From: Aquamicrobium sp.
GTDB taxonomy: Bacteria > Pseudomonadota > Alphaproteobacteria > Rhizobiales > Rhizobiaceae
Length of the DNA: 64,000 nucleotides
Direction of reading: 5' to 3'
Assembly (NCBI RefSeq): GCF_023954335.1
Contig: NZ_JAMLIE010000004.1
Span: 144,076 to 208,075, forward strand
How positions within the stretch are numbered: position 1 is the stretch's first letter; every line of letters starts with the position of its first letter. The translations under genes and the position numbers were made by a program. Below the pieces are notes generated by a model. That model was given only the letters and a program-made list of their open reading frames with translations, ran no database searches and was not told the DNA's origin. Below, piece after piece: positions 26,753 through 37,236 of the stretch.

Positions 26753-28009
26753 ATGCGCCTGCGCAACAGCCTGTTCCTCAAGGTGTACCTGACGCTCATC
26801 GCCAGCCTCGTCGTGGTGGCGCTGGCCAGCGCCGCCTTCGTGCGCCTGTCGCACGACGAAGAGGACCGCGGCTGGGGCGCGCGGCGCGACGCCTTCGTCG
26901 CCGCCATGCTGCCGGCAAACGCCCCGCTTGCCGAAACCCGCATCGTGGTCGAGCGGCTGGCGGCGGCGCTCGACGCCGACATCGCGCTCTACGACGCCAG
27001 CGGCGGCCTGATCGCCGGCGCCGGCGCGCCGGTTCCGTTGCCCACGCAGGGCGAAAGAAGCGAGCGCCGGCGCGGCGGCGACGGCAAGCTGATGACGGTG
27101 CGGCTGGATGACGGCCGCACCGCCGTCGCCCGCTTCGCGAAAAGCCCGTTCGGCCCGTCGCGGCCCAACCCGCTCGCGTGGCTGGCGCTGATCGCCGGCG
27201 TCACCGGGCTCGTCGCCTGGCCGGTCGTTCGCCACCTGACCAGCCGGCTCGAGCGCCTGCGCCACGGCGTCGAGGCATGGGGCGGCGGCGACCTCGCCCT
27301 GCGCGTCCCCGTCGAGGGCGGCGACGAGGTGGCGGCGGTGGCAACGAGCTTCAACCGGGCCGCCGGCCGGGTCGAGAGCCTCCTCGCCTCGCACCGCGCC
27401 CTGCTGGCCAACGCCAGCCACGAGCTGCGCTCGCCGCTCGCCCGGCTGCGGATCGCGGCGGACCTCTACGAGGCCGAAGCGAGCGAGGAACGCCGCGCCG
27501 AGATCGTCCGCAACCTCGCCGAGCTCGATGAGCTGGTCGAGGAGATCCTGCTGGCCAGCCGGCTCGACCATGTCGGCGACATCGGCGCCAGCGAGACGGT
27601 CGACCTGCTGGCGCTCGTCGCCGAGGAAGGCGCGCGTCACGGCATCGAGGTCGCGGGCGAGGCCGCGCCCGTCACCGGCAATCCGCGGCTGCTGGCGCGG
27701 CTCGCGCGCAACCTGATCCAGAACGCGCTGCGCCACGGCGCGCCGCCGGTCGAGGTCGAAGTCCGCCGCGAGGGCGGCCGCGTGGAGCTCAGCGTGCGCG
27801 ACCACGGGCCGGGCATCCCCGAGGCCGAGCGCGAGCGCGTGTTCGAGCCGTTCTACCGCCCGTCGGGCCGCAGCGAGGAGGCTGGCGGCTGGGGGCTGGG
27901 CCTGGCGCTGGTGCGCCAGATCGCGGAGCGCCACGGCGCGCGCGTGCGGCAGGAGACGCCGGCCGGCGGCGGCGCGCGCTTCGTCGTCACCTTCCCGCAG
28001 CAGGACTGA
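26753..28009 (+). CDS. Sensor histidine kinase
   Basis: Inner-membrane kinase of 418 residues and partner of the preceding response regulator. Membrane segment 1 is at about residues 9-31 and segment 2 at about 141-160, enclosing a periplasmic domain of roughly 110 residues. A HAMP linker follows. The phospho-accepting H223 is in NASHELRSPLARLR. The ATPase domain has the N-box (ARNLIQNALRHGAPP), G1 (VRDHGPGIP), F box (VFEPFYR) and G2 (GGWGLGLALVRQI). The size and architecture are similar to CpxA or RstB-type envelope sensors. Its last 23 bases overlap the end of the convergent regulator gene. Confidence 0.93.
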   Translation: MRLRNSLFLKVYLTLIASLVVVALASAAFVRLSHDEEDRGWGARRDAFVAAMLPANAPLAETRIVVERLAAALDADIALYDASGGLIAGAGAPVPLPTQGERSERRRGGDGKLMTVRLDDGRTAVARFAKSPFGPSRPNPLAWLALIAGVTGLVAWPVVRHLTSRLERLRHGVEAWGGGDLALRVPVEGGDEVAAVATSFNRAAGRVESLLASHRALLANASHELRSPLARLRIAADLYEAEASEERRAEIVRNLAELDELVEEILLASRLDHVGDIGASETVDLLALVAEEGARHGIEVAGEAAPVTGNPRLLARLARNLIQNALRHGAPPVEVEVRREGGRVELSVRDHGPGIPEAERERVFEPFYRPSGRSEEAGGWGLGLALVRQIAERHGARVRQETPAGGGARFVVTFPQQD

Positions 28010-29582
28010 CGGCCGCCCCGCCATAGGCGATCCCGTCGCCGCGGTCGAACCCGGTCGGCATCTCGTGGCGATGGATGCAGCTCATGCGCGGGCACAGCAT
28101 GCAGGACGGTCCGATCTCGACCGCGGCTTCGCCGGCGGTCAGGTCGCGGCCGTAGACGATGCGGTCGGCATGGAGCATATCGCAGGACAGCATGACGGAG
28201 AATGTCGGCGGCAGGCGGTTGAAACCGTTGGAATGCTTGACCACCTGTTTCGCCACCTGCAGGAAGCGCGCCCCGCCGGGAAAGACCGACACCTGCCGCA
28301 CCACGCCGCGTTCGGCGAAGGCGCTGTAGATCGGCCACAGCAGGCAGCCATGGCCGGATGCCGGCAGGATCAGCCCCGGCAGTGGAAAGCGCTTGGTCAT
28401 GCGGCCGGCGCGGTCGGCGCGCAGGAAGCCGAAGGGAACGCCCTCCCTGCCGGTACGCCTGAGCGTCACCAGCCGGTGCGCCACCTGCTCGAAGCTGGCC
28501 CCGACGAGGGTGCCGATCAACTCGATGTCGTAGCGGCGCTCCTCGGCCAGCGACAGGATCGTCTCGTACGGCATCATCATCGCGCCGGCGACATAGGAGG
28601 ACAGGCTGCGGAAGGCGAGGCGCCGCGCTTCGCCCGAGGTGAGCGCGATCGAGGCGACCACCTCCTCGATGACCGGGCTAGCCGCCCGCATCGCATAGGT
28701 GCGCAGCATGGCGAAGATGCGCGTCGATGGCGGCGTCACGTCTGGTATCGCGAGGACGTTTCCCTCCGCCGCATCGGTCGGGTTCTGCTCCGCGCCCGAG
28801 GTCAGTCGGAAGCCGATGCCGAACCGGCGCGACAGCAGCGCGGCGAGCGCTTCCTCCTGCACCGGGCGGCGCGCCGGCAGCTCGGCCGCCAGCGCCTCGG
28901 CCAATTCCTCCAGCACCGGGAAATGGTTGTTGTGGTCGATGATCGCGTCGTCGACCTCGTTCATCGGCGAGATCAGCCGCTCGTCGGTCGTCGTCTGGTC
29001 GAAATAGTCGACGAGGTTGCGGATCGTCGGCACGAGGTCGTTGATCTCGGAATTGATCGTCGAGACGAAGCGGTCGCGCTGGGCGCTGGTCAGGTCCGGG
29101 ATGGTGGCGAGGATCTCCGCGCCCGACTTGATGCCGGCGACGCGGTTCAGCGTCTCGTGCAGCAACTGCGACAGGTACGGGTCGGAGCGCAGCCGGTGGC
29201 GCAGCGTCTCGATGTTGGCGGAGGCGTCGGAATAGGCGCGATAGAGCCGGGTCAGCGCTGCCGCCGCCTCGGGAAAGCGCGTGGCGAGGTCGCGGATCGA
29301 CTCGGCCTCCATCTCGATCCCGCGCATCACCGGATCGACCATCAGCTCGCCGATCGTGCCGATGGTGCGCAGCTCGTTCTCGCCCGACAGATGCGCCAGG
29401 TCGATGTCGAGCCGCTCGCCGATGCGCAGCAGCAGCGCGCCGCCGATGGCGCGCTTGTTGTTCTCGATCAGGTTGAGATAGCTCGCAGAGATGCCGAGCG
29501 CATTGGCCAGCGCGGTCTGGGTCAGACCGATCGCCTTTCGCTTGCGCCTGATGCGCGCGCCGATGGGTGTCCGGATGGCCAT
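27987..29582 (-). CDS. ScfR-type XRE regulator (short-chain fatty-acid regulator family)
   Basis: A 531-residue DNA-binding protein. The N-terminal XRE/Cro helix-turn-helix covers about residues 6-60 (GLTQTALANALGISASYLNLIENNKRAIGG). A long middle region includes an IrrE/ImmA-like segment, and a C-terminal DUF2083-type domain carries the cysteine cluster CMLCPRMSCIHR. This architecture belongs to the short-chain fatty-acyl regulator family, which senses acyl-CoA or carboxylates and controls propionate, acetate or glyoxylate genes. It is divergent from an ABC importer operon that ends in acs, fitting that role. The shared promoter is AT-rich with repeated TTGACAAAA motifs. Confidence 0.88.
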   Translation of the reverse strand: MAIRTPIGARIRRKRKAIGLTQTALANALGISASYLNLIENNKRAIGGALLLRIGERLDIDLAHLSGENELRTIGTIGELMVDPVMRGIEMEAESIRDLATRFPEAAAALTRLYRAYSDASANIETLRHRLRSDPYLSQLLHETLNRVAGIKSGAEILATIPDLTSAQRDRFVSTINSEINDLVPTIRNLVDYFDQTTTDERLISPMNEVDDAIIDHNNHFPVLEELAEALAAELPARRPVQEEALAALLSRRFGIGFRLTSGAEQNPTDAAEGNVLAIPDVTPPSTRIFAMLRTYAMRAASPVIEEVVASIALTSGEARRLAFRSLSSYVAGAMMMPYETILSLAEERRYDIELIGTLVGASFEQVAHRLVTLRRTGREGVPFGFLRADRAGRMTKRFPLPGLILPASGHGCLLWPIYSAFAERGVVRQVSVFPGGARFLQVAKQVVKHSNGFNRLPPTFSVMLSCDMLHADRIVYGRDLTAGEAAVEIGPSCMLCPRMSCIHRHEMPTGFDRGDGIAYGGAAVSPAAGR

Positions 29583-29743
29583 GGCAAGCAGTCGATGTGT
29601 AAATAATTGACAAAACAGACTTTACATAATTCAGGAAATTGACAAAAAAATCATGCCTAGTCAATTGATTGTTGAGAATAAGACAATTTGTGCCAATCTC
29701 TTGCACGCGCCGCCGGGAGGGCGTGTCGCGTGGAGGAGAAGAT
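29583..29743. promoter_or_regulatory. AT-rich divergent promoter with repeated motifs
   Basis: Markedly more AT-rich than anything around it. TTGACAAAA occurs at 29607-29615 and again at 29639-29647. TGTAAA (29598-29603) and TTTACA (29621-29626) form an inverted repeat with a 17-base spacer, and GTCAATTG and GACAATTTG follow. These are candidate sites for the ScfR-type regulator encoded on the left. A TGGAGGAGAA ribosome-binding site serves the gene on the right. Confidence 0.6.
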
Positions 29744-31093
29744 ATGACGAAGTTCAAGATCAGCAGAAGAAATGTGCTCAGAGGAGCCGGCGCGGGCATT
29801 GTCGCGCTCGCCACCCCGACCATATTCAGCAAGGGCGCCTGGGCTCAGGAATTCTGCAACAACCCGACCGGAAGCACGGTGACGTTCGGCCTCAACCTGC
29901 CGCTCACCGGCACCTATGCGGAAGAAGGCGCCGACGAGCTCAAGGCCTACGAGCTTGCCATCAAGCACCTCAACGGCGAAGGCGACGGCGGCCTGATGAA
30001 CGTGCTCAAGCCCTCGGCGCTCAAGGGCAACGGCATCCTCGGCAAGAAGGTGCAGTTCGTCAGCTCCGACAGCCAGACGCTTTCCGACGTGGCGCGCGCC
30101 GGCGCGACCCGCATGATCGAGCGCGACGACGCCATCATGATCACCGGCGGCTCGTCGTCCGGCGAGGCCATCGCCGTGCAGAGCCTGTGCCAGGAGATGG
30201 GCATCATCTTCATGGCCGGCCTGACCCATTCCAACGACACCACCGGCAAGGACAAGCGCCGCTACGGCTTCCGCCACTTCTTCAACGCCTACCAGTCGGG
30301 CATCGCGATCGCGCCGGTCATCGGCGAGGCCTATGGTGGCGATCGCCGCGCCTACCACCTGACCGCCGACTATACCTGGGGCTGGACGCAGGAAGAATCG
30401 ATCAAGGCCGCGACCGAGGCCCTGGGCTGGGAGACCGTCGCCGCCGTCCGCACGCCGCTCGGCGCCGGCGACTACTCGCAGTTCCTCACGCCCGTGCTCA
30501 ATTCCGGCGCCGACGTGCTGATCCTGAACCACTACGGCAACGACATGGTCAACTCGCTGACCCAGGCCGTGCAGTTCGGCATGCGCGACCGCCAGGCCAA
30601 CGGCAAGCAGTTCGAGATCGTCGTTCCGCTGTTCTCCGAGCTGATGGCCAAGGGCGCCGGCGAGAACATCAAGGGCATCTTCGGCACCTCGAACTGGCAC
30701 TGGAACCTGCAGGACGAAGGCTCGCAGGCGTTCACCAAGTCGTTCGGCGCCGCCTACGGCCAGCCGCCCTCGCAGGCCGCGCACACCGCCTATGTCCAGG
30801 CGCTGCTCTATGCCGACGCGGTCGAGCGGGCCGGCACCTTCTATCCGCCGGAAGTCATCAAGGCGCTCGAGGGCTTCGAGTTCGACGGCATGGGCAACGG
30901 CGCAACGCTCTACCGCGCCGAGGACCACCAGTGCATGAAGTCGGTGCTGGTCGTGCGCGGCAACGAGAACCCGACCAGCCAGTTCGACGTGCTCGACGTG
31001 GTGAAGGAGGTCCCGCGCGACGTGACGACCTACGACCCGTCCATCTTCGGCGGCGAGCTCGGCCCGGCAGAGCCGGTCCCGCAGTGTAACTGA
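29744..31093 (+). CDS. Branched-chain-type ABC solute-binding protein, Tat-exported
   Basis: Periplasmic receptor of 449 residues in the LivK/UrtA/AmiC superfamily. The twin-arginine signal is SRRNVLRGAGAG. The mature part opens with VTFGLNLPLTGTYAEEGADEL and contains GGSSSGEAIAVQSLCQE and a C-terminal cysteine. It is longer than typical LivK (about 370), nearer to urea- or amide-type receptors. Gene order receptor-permease-permease-ATPase-ATPase-acs suggests uptake of a short-chain carboxylate, amide or other acetyl-yielding compound rather than leucine. The substrate is an inference. Confidence 0.88.
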   Translation: MTKFKISRRNVLRGAGAGIVALATPTIFSKGAWAQEFCNNPTGSTVTFGLNLPLTGTYAEEGADELKAYELAIKHLNGEGDGGLMNVLKPSALKGNGILGKKVQFVSSDSQTLSDVARAGATRMIERDDAIMITGGSSSGEAIAVQSLCQEMGIIFMAGLTHSNDTTGKDKRRYGFRHFFNAYQSGIAIAPVIGEAYGGDRRAYHLTADYTWGWTQEESIKAATEALGWETVAAVRTPLGAGDYSQFLTPVLNSGADVLILNHYGNDMVNSLTQAVQFGMRDRQANGKQFEIVVPLFSELMAKGAGENIKGIFGTSNWHWNLQDEGSQAFTKSFGAAYGQPPSQAAHTAYVQALLYADAVERAGTFYPPEVIKALEGFEFDGMGNGATLYRAEDHQCMKSVLVVRGNENPTSQFDVLDVVKEVPRDVTTYDPSIFGGELGPAEPVPQCN

Positions 31094-31112
31094 GGCCGTC
31101 TGCCCGAAACGT

Positions 31113-31142
31113 CCGCCCCGCCGCCTTCGCGCAGCGGGGCGG
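31113..31142 (+). terminator. Intercistronic hairpin after the binding-protein gene
   Basis: Perfect 9-base arms CCGCCCCGC (31113-31121) and GCGGGGCGG (31134-31142) lie between the receptor gene and the first permease gene, with no T-tract. They probably raise receptor expression over that of the membrane components. Confidence 0.6.
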
Positions 31143-31182
31143 GCTTCGCGCAACATGTTGAAGACGGCCCGGGAGGCCGGCC

Positions 31183-32214
31183 ATGTTTGAAGTCATCTTC
31201 CTGCAATTCCTGAACGGCCTCGACAAGGGCAGCGCCTATGCGCTGATCGCCCTCGGCCTGACCATCGTTTTCGGCACGCTCGGGGTCGTCAACTTCGCCC
31301 ATGGCGCACTGTTCATGCTCGGCGCCTTCTGCGCCGTCGCCTTCCGCCAGCTGCTGACGCTCCAGACCGTCACCATCGACCCCGAGAAGCTCTCGCCCTG
31401 GGGGCAGCCGCTGGAGGTGCGCGAGCCGCTGGTGCAGGCCTGGTTCGGCGACTTCGGCGCGGTCCTCGTCAACTATTCCGTGCCGCTGTCGCTACTGCTC
31501 GCCGTTCCCGTCATGTTGATCGTCGGCGTGGCGATGGAGCGCGGGATCATCAAGTTCTTCTACAAGCGGCCGCATGCGGAGCAGATCCTCGTCACCTTCG
31601 GCCTCGCCATCGTCATCGGCGAGCTCGTCAAGGCGACCTTCGGCCCCAATCCGCATCCCCAGCCCATGCCGACCGACCTGCGCGGCGCCGCCGACATCGG
31701 CGCATGGCTCGGCATGCGCGCCGGCGTCATCACCTATCCCCTGTGGCGCCTCATCTATTTCCTGTTCTCGGTCGCCATCATCGGCGCGGTGTTCGCCTTC
31801 CTGCGCTTCACCACCTTCGGCATGGTGGTGCGCGCCGGCATGGCCGACCGCGAGACCGTGGGGCTTTTCGGCATCGACATCGACCGCCGCTTCACCGTCA
31901 TGTTCGGCATCGCCGCCATCGTCGCCGGCATGGCCGGCGTCATGTACACGCCGCTCCTGCCGCCGAACTACACGCTCGGCATGGACTTCCTGGTGATATC
32001 CTTCGTCGTGGTCGTCGTCGGCGGCATGGGCTCGCTGCCGGGCGCGGTCGCCGCGGGCTTCCTGCTGGGCATCCTGCAATCTTTCGCGTCGATGACGCAG
32101 GTGAAGGCCATCTTCCCCGGCATCGACCAGATCATCATCTACCTCGTCGCCGTCGTCATCCTGCTCGTGCGTCCTCGCGGACTGATGGGCCGCCGCGGCG
32201 TGATGGAGGCGTAA
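31183..32214 (+). CDS. Branched-chain-type ABC permease, LivH-like
   Basis: Inner-membrane subunit of 343 residues with about eight membrane segments. LivH landmarks are FLQFLNGLDKGSAYALIALG at the N-terminus, GTLGVVNFAHGALFMLGAF, ATFGLAIVIGEL-type segments, and near the C-terminus VVVVGGMGSLPGAVAAGFLLG and VILLVRPRGLMG. The insertion after the second helix (about 40 residues, QTVTIDPEKLSPWGQPLEV) makes it longer than E. coli LivH. Its TAA directly abuts the ATG of the next permease gene. Confidence 0.92.
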   Translation: MFEVIFLQFLNGLDKGSAYALIALGLTIVFGTLGVVNFAHGALFMLGAFCAVAFRQLLTLQTVTIDPEKLSPWGQPLEVREPLVQAWFGDFGAVLVNYSVPLSLLLAVPVMLIVGVAMERGIIKFFYKRPHAEQILVTFGLAIVIGELVKATFGPNPHPQPMPTDLRGAADIGAWLGMRAGVITYPLWRLIYFLFSVAIIGAVFAFLRFTTFGMVVRAGMADRETVGLFGIDIDRRFTVMFGIAAIVAGMAGVMYTPLLPPNYTLGMDFLVISFVVVVVGGMGSLPGAVAAGFLLGILQSFASMTQVKAIFPGIDQIIIYLVAVVILLVRPRGLMGRRGVMEA

Positions 32215-33360
32215 ATGACCGACTTCATGTCACGCAAGGACCTCACCCTCTTCCTCGGCTTCTCAGGCGTAGTGCTGCTGCTTCCGATCCTGGCCACCCC
32301 GTTCGGGGCGGCCTATCCGGACCTGTTGCAGCGCTTCATGATCTTCGGGATCTTCGCCATCGGCTTCAACATCCTGTTCGGCCTGACCGGCTACCTCTCC
32401 TTCGGCCACGCCGCCTTCTTCGGCGTCGGCTCCTATGCAGCGATGTGGTCGTTCAAGCTGCTCAGCCTCAACGCCGTGCCCGCGCTTCTCTTCGCGCTCG
32501 TCGTCTCGGGCGTGTTCGCGCTGGCCATCGGCTATGTCTCGCTCAGGCGCTCGGGCATCTACTTCTCGATCCTGACGCTGGCCTTCGCGCAGATGTGCTA
32601 CAACCTCGCCTATTCGGTGCTCACCCCGATCACCAACGGCGAGACGGGCCTGCGCATGGCCCTGAACGACCCGCGCGTCCTCGACCGCCTGTTCTCCGAC
32701 GCGCCCGCGGGCATGCCCGTGCCGAGCCTGTTCGGCATGTCGCTTTCGGGCTGGAACGGCTTCTATTTCTCCGCCTTCTTCCTGCTCGCCACCTTCCTGC
32801 TGGCCATGCGGATCACCAATTCGCCCTTCGGCCTGATGCTCAAGGGCATCAAGTCGAACCAGAACCGCATGAACTACACCGGCTTCAACACGAGGCCCTA
32901 CACGCTCAGCGCCTTCGTCATCTCCGGCATGCTGGCGGGCCTCGCCGGGGCGCTGCTGGTCGTCACAGACCCGCTGGCGGGCGCGGAGCGCATGCGCTGG
33001 ACCGCCTCGGGCGAGGTGGTGCTGATGACCATCCTCGGCGGCGTCGGCACGCTCGTCGGCCCGGTGCTCGGCGCATGGATCATCAAGTATTTCGAGAACA
33101 TCTTCTCGTCGTTCAACGCCAACGTGCTCAACGGCTTCTACAGCTTCCTGCCGGACGGGGTCAGGGAAGTCGCCGTCACCATCAGCTCGAAATTCGTCGG
33201 CGAGGGCTGGCACCTGTCGCTCGGCCTCGTCTTCGTGCTGATCGTGGTGTTCCTGCCCGGCGGCATCATGGAAGGCGCGCGGCGCATCAGCGCCTGGCTG
33301 CGGCGGCCGCGCAACGGCGCCAAGGCCAACCGCCAGCTCAGCGCCCAGGGCGCGGAATAG
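32215..33360 (+). CDS. Branched-chain-type ABC permease, LivM-like
   Basis: Second membrane subunit, 381 residues. LivM landmarks include IFAIGFNILFGLTGYLSFGHAAFFGVGSY, YVSLRRSGIYFSILTLAFAQM, MLKGIKSNQNRMNYTGFNTR and EVVLMTILGGVGTLVGPVLGA. The C-terminal tail is basic. It starts immediately after the LivH stop codon and is followed after 11 bases by the first ATPase gene, so the genes form one transcription unit. Confidence 0.92.
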   Translation: MTDFMSRKDLTLFLGFSGVVLLLPILATPFGAAYPDLLQRFMIFGIFAIGFNILFGLTGYLSFGHAAFFGVGSYAAMWSFKLLSLNAVPALLFALVVSGVFALAIGYVSLRRSGIYFSILTLAFAQMCYNLAYSVLTPITNGETGLRMALNDPRVLDRLFSDAPAGMPVPSLFGMSLSGWNGFYFSAFFLLATFLLAMRITNSPFGLMLKGIKSNQNRMNYTGFNTRPYTLSAFVISGMLAGLAGALLVVTDPLAGAERMRWTASGEVVLMTILGGVGTLVGPVLGAWIIKYFENIFSSFNANVLNGFYSFLPDGVREVAVTISSKFVGEGWHLSLGLVFVLIVVFLPGGIMEGARRISAWLRRPRNGAKANRQLSAQGAE

Positions 33361-33371
33361 GGGGACGTTTC

Positions 33372-34148
33372 ATGCACATGCAAACCAGGGAAAACGTCGT
33401 CCTCCATGTCGCCGACGTGCAGAAGAACTTCGGCGGCCTGCGCGCCCTTTCCGATGTCGACCTCCAGGTCGAGCAGGGGAAGACGCATGCGATCATCGGC
33501 CCGAACGGCGCCGGCAAGTCGACGCTGCTCAACGTCATCATCGGCCGCATTCCGCCGACCAGCGGCGCGGTCGTCTTCGACGGCACGGTGCTGACCGGCA
33601 AGGCGCCGCACGAGATCAACCAGCTCGGCATCTCGCGCGTGTTCCAGACGCCGGAGATCTTCGCCGACCTGTCGGTCCTGGAGAACGTGATGGCGCCCGC
33701 CTTCGCCAGCCGCGACGGCGCGTTCAAGATCAACATGTTCCGCTCGCTCGACAACGAGAAGGTCATCCGCGAGGAGGCCGAGCACATGCTCGAGGACGTC
33801 GGGCTGATCGGCCTGCGCGAAGGCCATGCCGGCTCGCTGTCGCGCGGCGACAAGCGGCGGCTGGAGCTGGCCATGTGCCTGATCCAGAAGCCTCGCCTGC
33901 TGCTGCTCGACGAGCCGACCGCCGGCATGAGCCGCCACGACACCAACACCACGATCGAGCTGCTCAAGAAGATCAAGAGCCGCGGCATGACCAAGGTCAT
34001 CATCGAGCACGACATGCATGTCGTGTTCTCGCTTGCCGACAAGATCTCGGTGCTGGCCCAGGGGCGCATCATCGCCAGCGGGCTTCCGCAGGAAATCAAG
34101 GAGGACCCGCGCGTGCAGGAAGCCTATCTCGGGGGGAGCGTCGAATGA
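33372..34148 (+). CDS. Branched-chain-type ABC ATPase, LivG-like
   Basis: Cytoplasmic ATPase of 258 residues. Walker A GPNGAGKST, Q-loop RVFQTPEIFADLSV, Walker B LLLLDEPTAGMS and the switch histidine in IIEHDMHVVF. The signature motif reads LSRGDKRRLE rather than LSGGQ; the related LSxGDxR form is usual in urea- and amide-type members of this group, which agrees with the long receptor. It overlaps the LivF-like gene by four bases. Confidence 0.93.
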   Translation: MHMQTRENVVLHVADVQKNFGGLRALSDVDLQVEQGKTHAIIGPNGAGKSTLLNVIIGRIPPTSGAVVFDGTVLTGKAPHEINQLGISRVFQTPEIFADLSVLENVMAPAFASRDGAFKINMFRSLDNEKVIREEAEHMLEDVGLIGLREGHAGSLSRGDKRRLELAMCLIQKPRLLLLDEPTAGMSRHDTNTTIELLKKIKSRGMTKVIIEHDMHVVFSLADKISVLAQGRIIASGLPQEIKEDPRVQEAYLGGSVE

Positions 34149-34909
34149 GCGTAGTGACGGAAAGACGCGAGGCGGCCTCGATGGCCTTGGCCGCCGACCC
34201 GGCGAAGGAGTTCTTCGCCGTGCGCAACATCCACTCCTATTACGGCGAGAGCTATATCGTCCAGGGCGTCAGCCTCGACGTGCGCAAGGGCGAGATCCTC
34301 GCCTTGCTGGGCAGGAACGGCGCGGGCAAGACCTCGACCCTGCGCACCATCGCCCGCATGGACAACCCCGAGCTGCGCGGCGGCGAGATCTGGCTCGAGG
34401 GCGAGGCCCTCCACGGCCAGAAATCGTGGCAGGCATCGCGCGCCGGCATCCAGCTCGTTCCGGAGGACCGGCGCATCATCCAGGGCATGACGGTCGAGGA
34501 GAACCTCGTCCTCGCCCAGGTCGCCCCAGGCCACGGCATGGATCTCGAGGAAATCTACGAGCATTTCCCGCGCCTCGCCGAACGGCGCAAGCAGGAGGGC
34601 ACGACGCTGTCCGGCGGCGAGCAGCAGATGCTGGCCGTCGCCCGGGCGCTGGCGCGCAACATCAAGCTGCTGCTGCTCGACGAGCCCTATGAAGGGCTTG
34701 CCCCGGTCATCGTGCAGGAGATCGAGCGCATCGTCTACTCGATCAAGGAACGCGGCATAACCACGATAATCGTCGAGCAGAATGCCGTTGCGGCATTGCG
34801 TCTTTCGGATCGGGCGGTCATCATGGATACGGGGCAGATCGTGTTCACCGGCACGGCGAAGGAGCTGCTCGACAACCCGCAGCTGAGGAACGAATACCTC
34901 GCAATATGA
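34145..34909 (+). CDS. Branched-chain-type ABC ATPase, LivF-like
   Basis: Second ATPase subunit, 254 residues. Walker A GRNGAGKTS, signature LSGGEQQML, Walker B LLLLDEPYEGLAP and switch IIVEQNAVAALRLSD. An N-terminal extension of about 20 residues precedes the domain. The start ATG overlaps the previous stop (ATGA at 34145). The acetyl-CoA synthetase gene begins 37 bases downstream with a strong ribosome-binding site. Confidence 0.93.
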   Translation: MSVVTERREAASMALAADPAKEFFAVRNIHSYYGESYIVQGVSLDVRKGEILALLGRNGAGKTSTLRTIARMDNPELRGGEIWLEGEALHGQKSWQASRAGIQLVPEDRRIIQGMTVEENLVLAQVAPGHGMDLEEIYEHFPRLAERRKQEGTTLSGGEQQMLAVARALARNIKLLLLDEPYEGLAPVIVQEIERIVYSIKERGITTIIVEQNAVAALRLSDRAVIMDTGQIVFTGTAKELLDNPQLRNEYLAI

Positions 34910-34946
34910 CCGCGCACGCCAGCGGGGGCGCTGCGAAGGAGGAAAT

Positions 34947-36899
<1,953 letters not shown>

Positions 36900-36902
<3 letters not shown>

Positions 36903-37016
36903 AGCGTTTTGCAGTCAGACGGAATCGTCTGACGTCGCATAAATGCGGCTAAGAAAAGAAGCTGGAGCAGCGGAAAATGCGTTCGTCAGAACGCCCCCGC
37001 TGCTCTAGAGGACACC
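36900..37016. repeat. Intergenic repeat, family B, copy 2
   Basis: Same element as 22194-22300: TAGAGCGTTTTGCAGTCAG, CGTCGCATAAATGCG, GCTGGAGCAGCGG, GTTCGTCAGAACGCC and a closing CCGCTGCTC. GAGCAGCGG and CCGCTGCTC can pair. It starts at the TAG stop of acs. The rest of the 334-base gap to the thiolase gene holds a terminator-like hairpin and then nothing I can identify apart from the likely thiolase promoter. Confidence 0.85.
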
Positions 37017-37046
37017 GCCTCCCGTAATCCGGCAGAGGGGGGGGCC

Positions 37047-37076
37047 GCGGCCGCTGTCTGGGAGGGCAGCGGCCGC
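37047..37076 (+). terminator. GC-rich hairpin after acs
   Basis: Perfect arms GCGGCCGCTG (37047-37056) and CAGCGGCCGC (37067-37076) enclose a 10-base loop, followed by ATTCTTGAC. It is a likely transcription terminator for the importer-acs operon, although the T-run is short. Confidence 0.65.
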
Positions 37077-37236
37077 ATTCTTGACGGGATGACCGGCCGG
37101 GATTCAGCCTCGTCCTGTTGCGCGATATACGAACAGATCAAGAATATCGCACAATCGCCATTGCCGCAGACCCTCCCGCGACATAAGGCTTGCCCCATAT
37201 CGACGCAGGCCGATCCCGACGTTCCGGAGCCATGAC

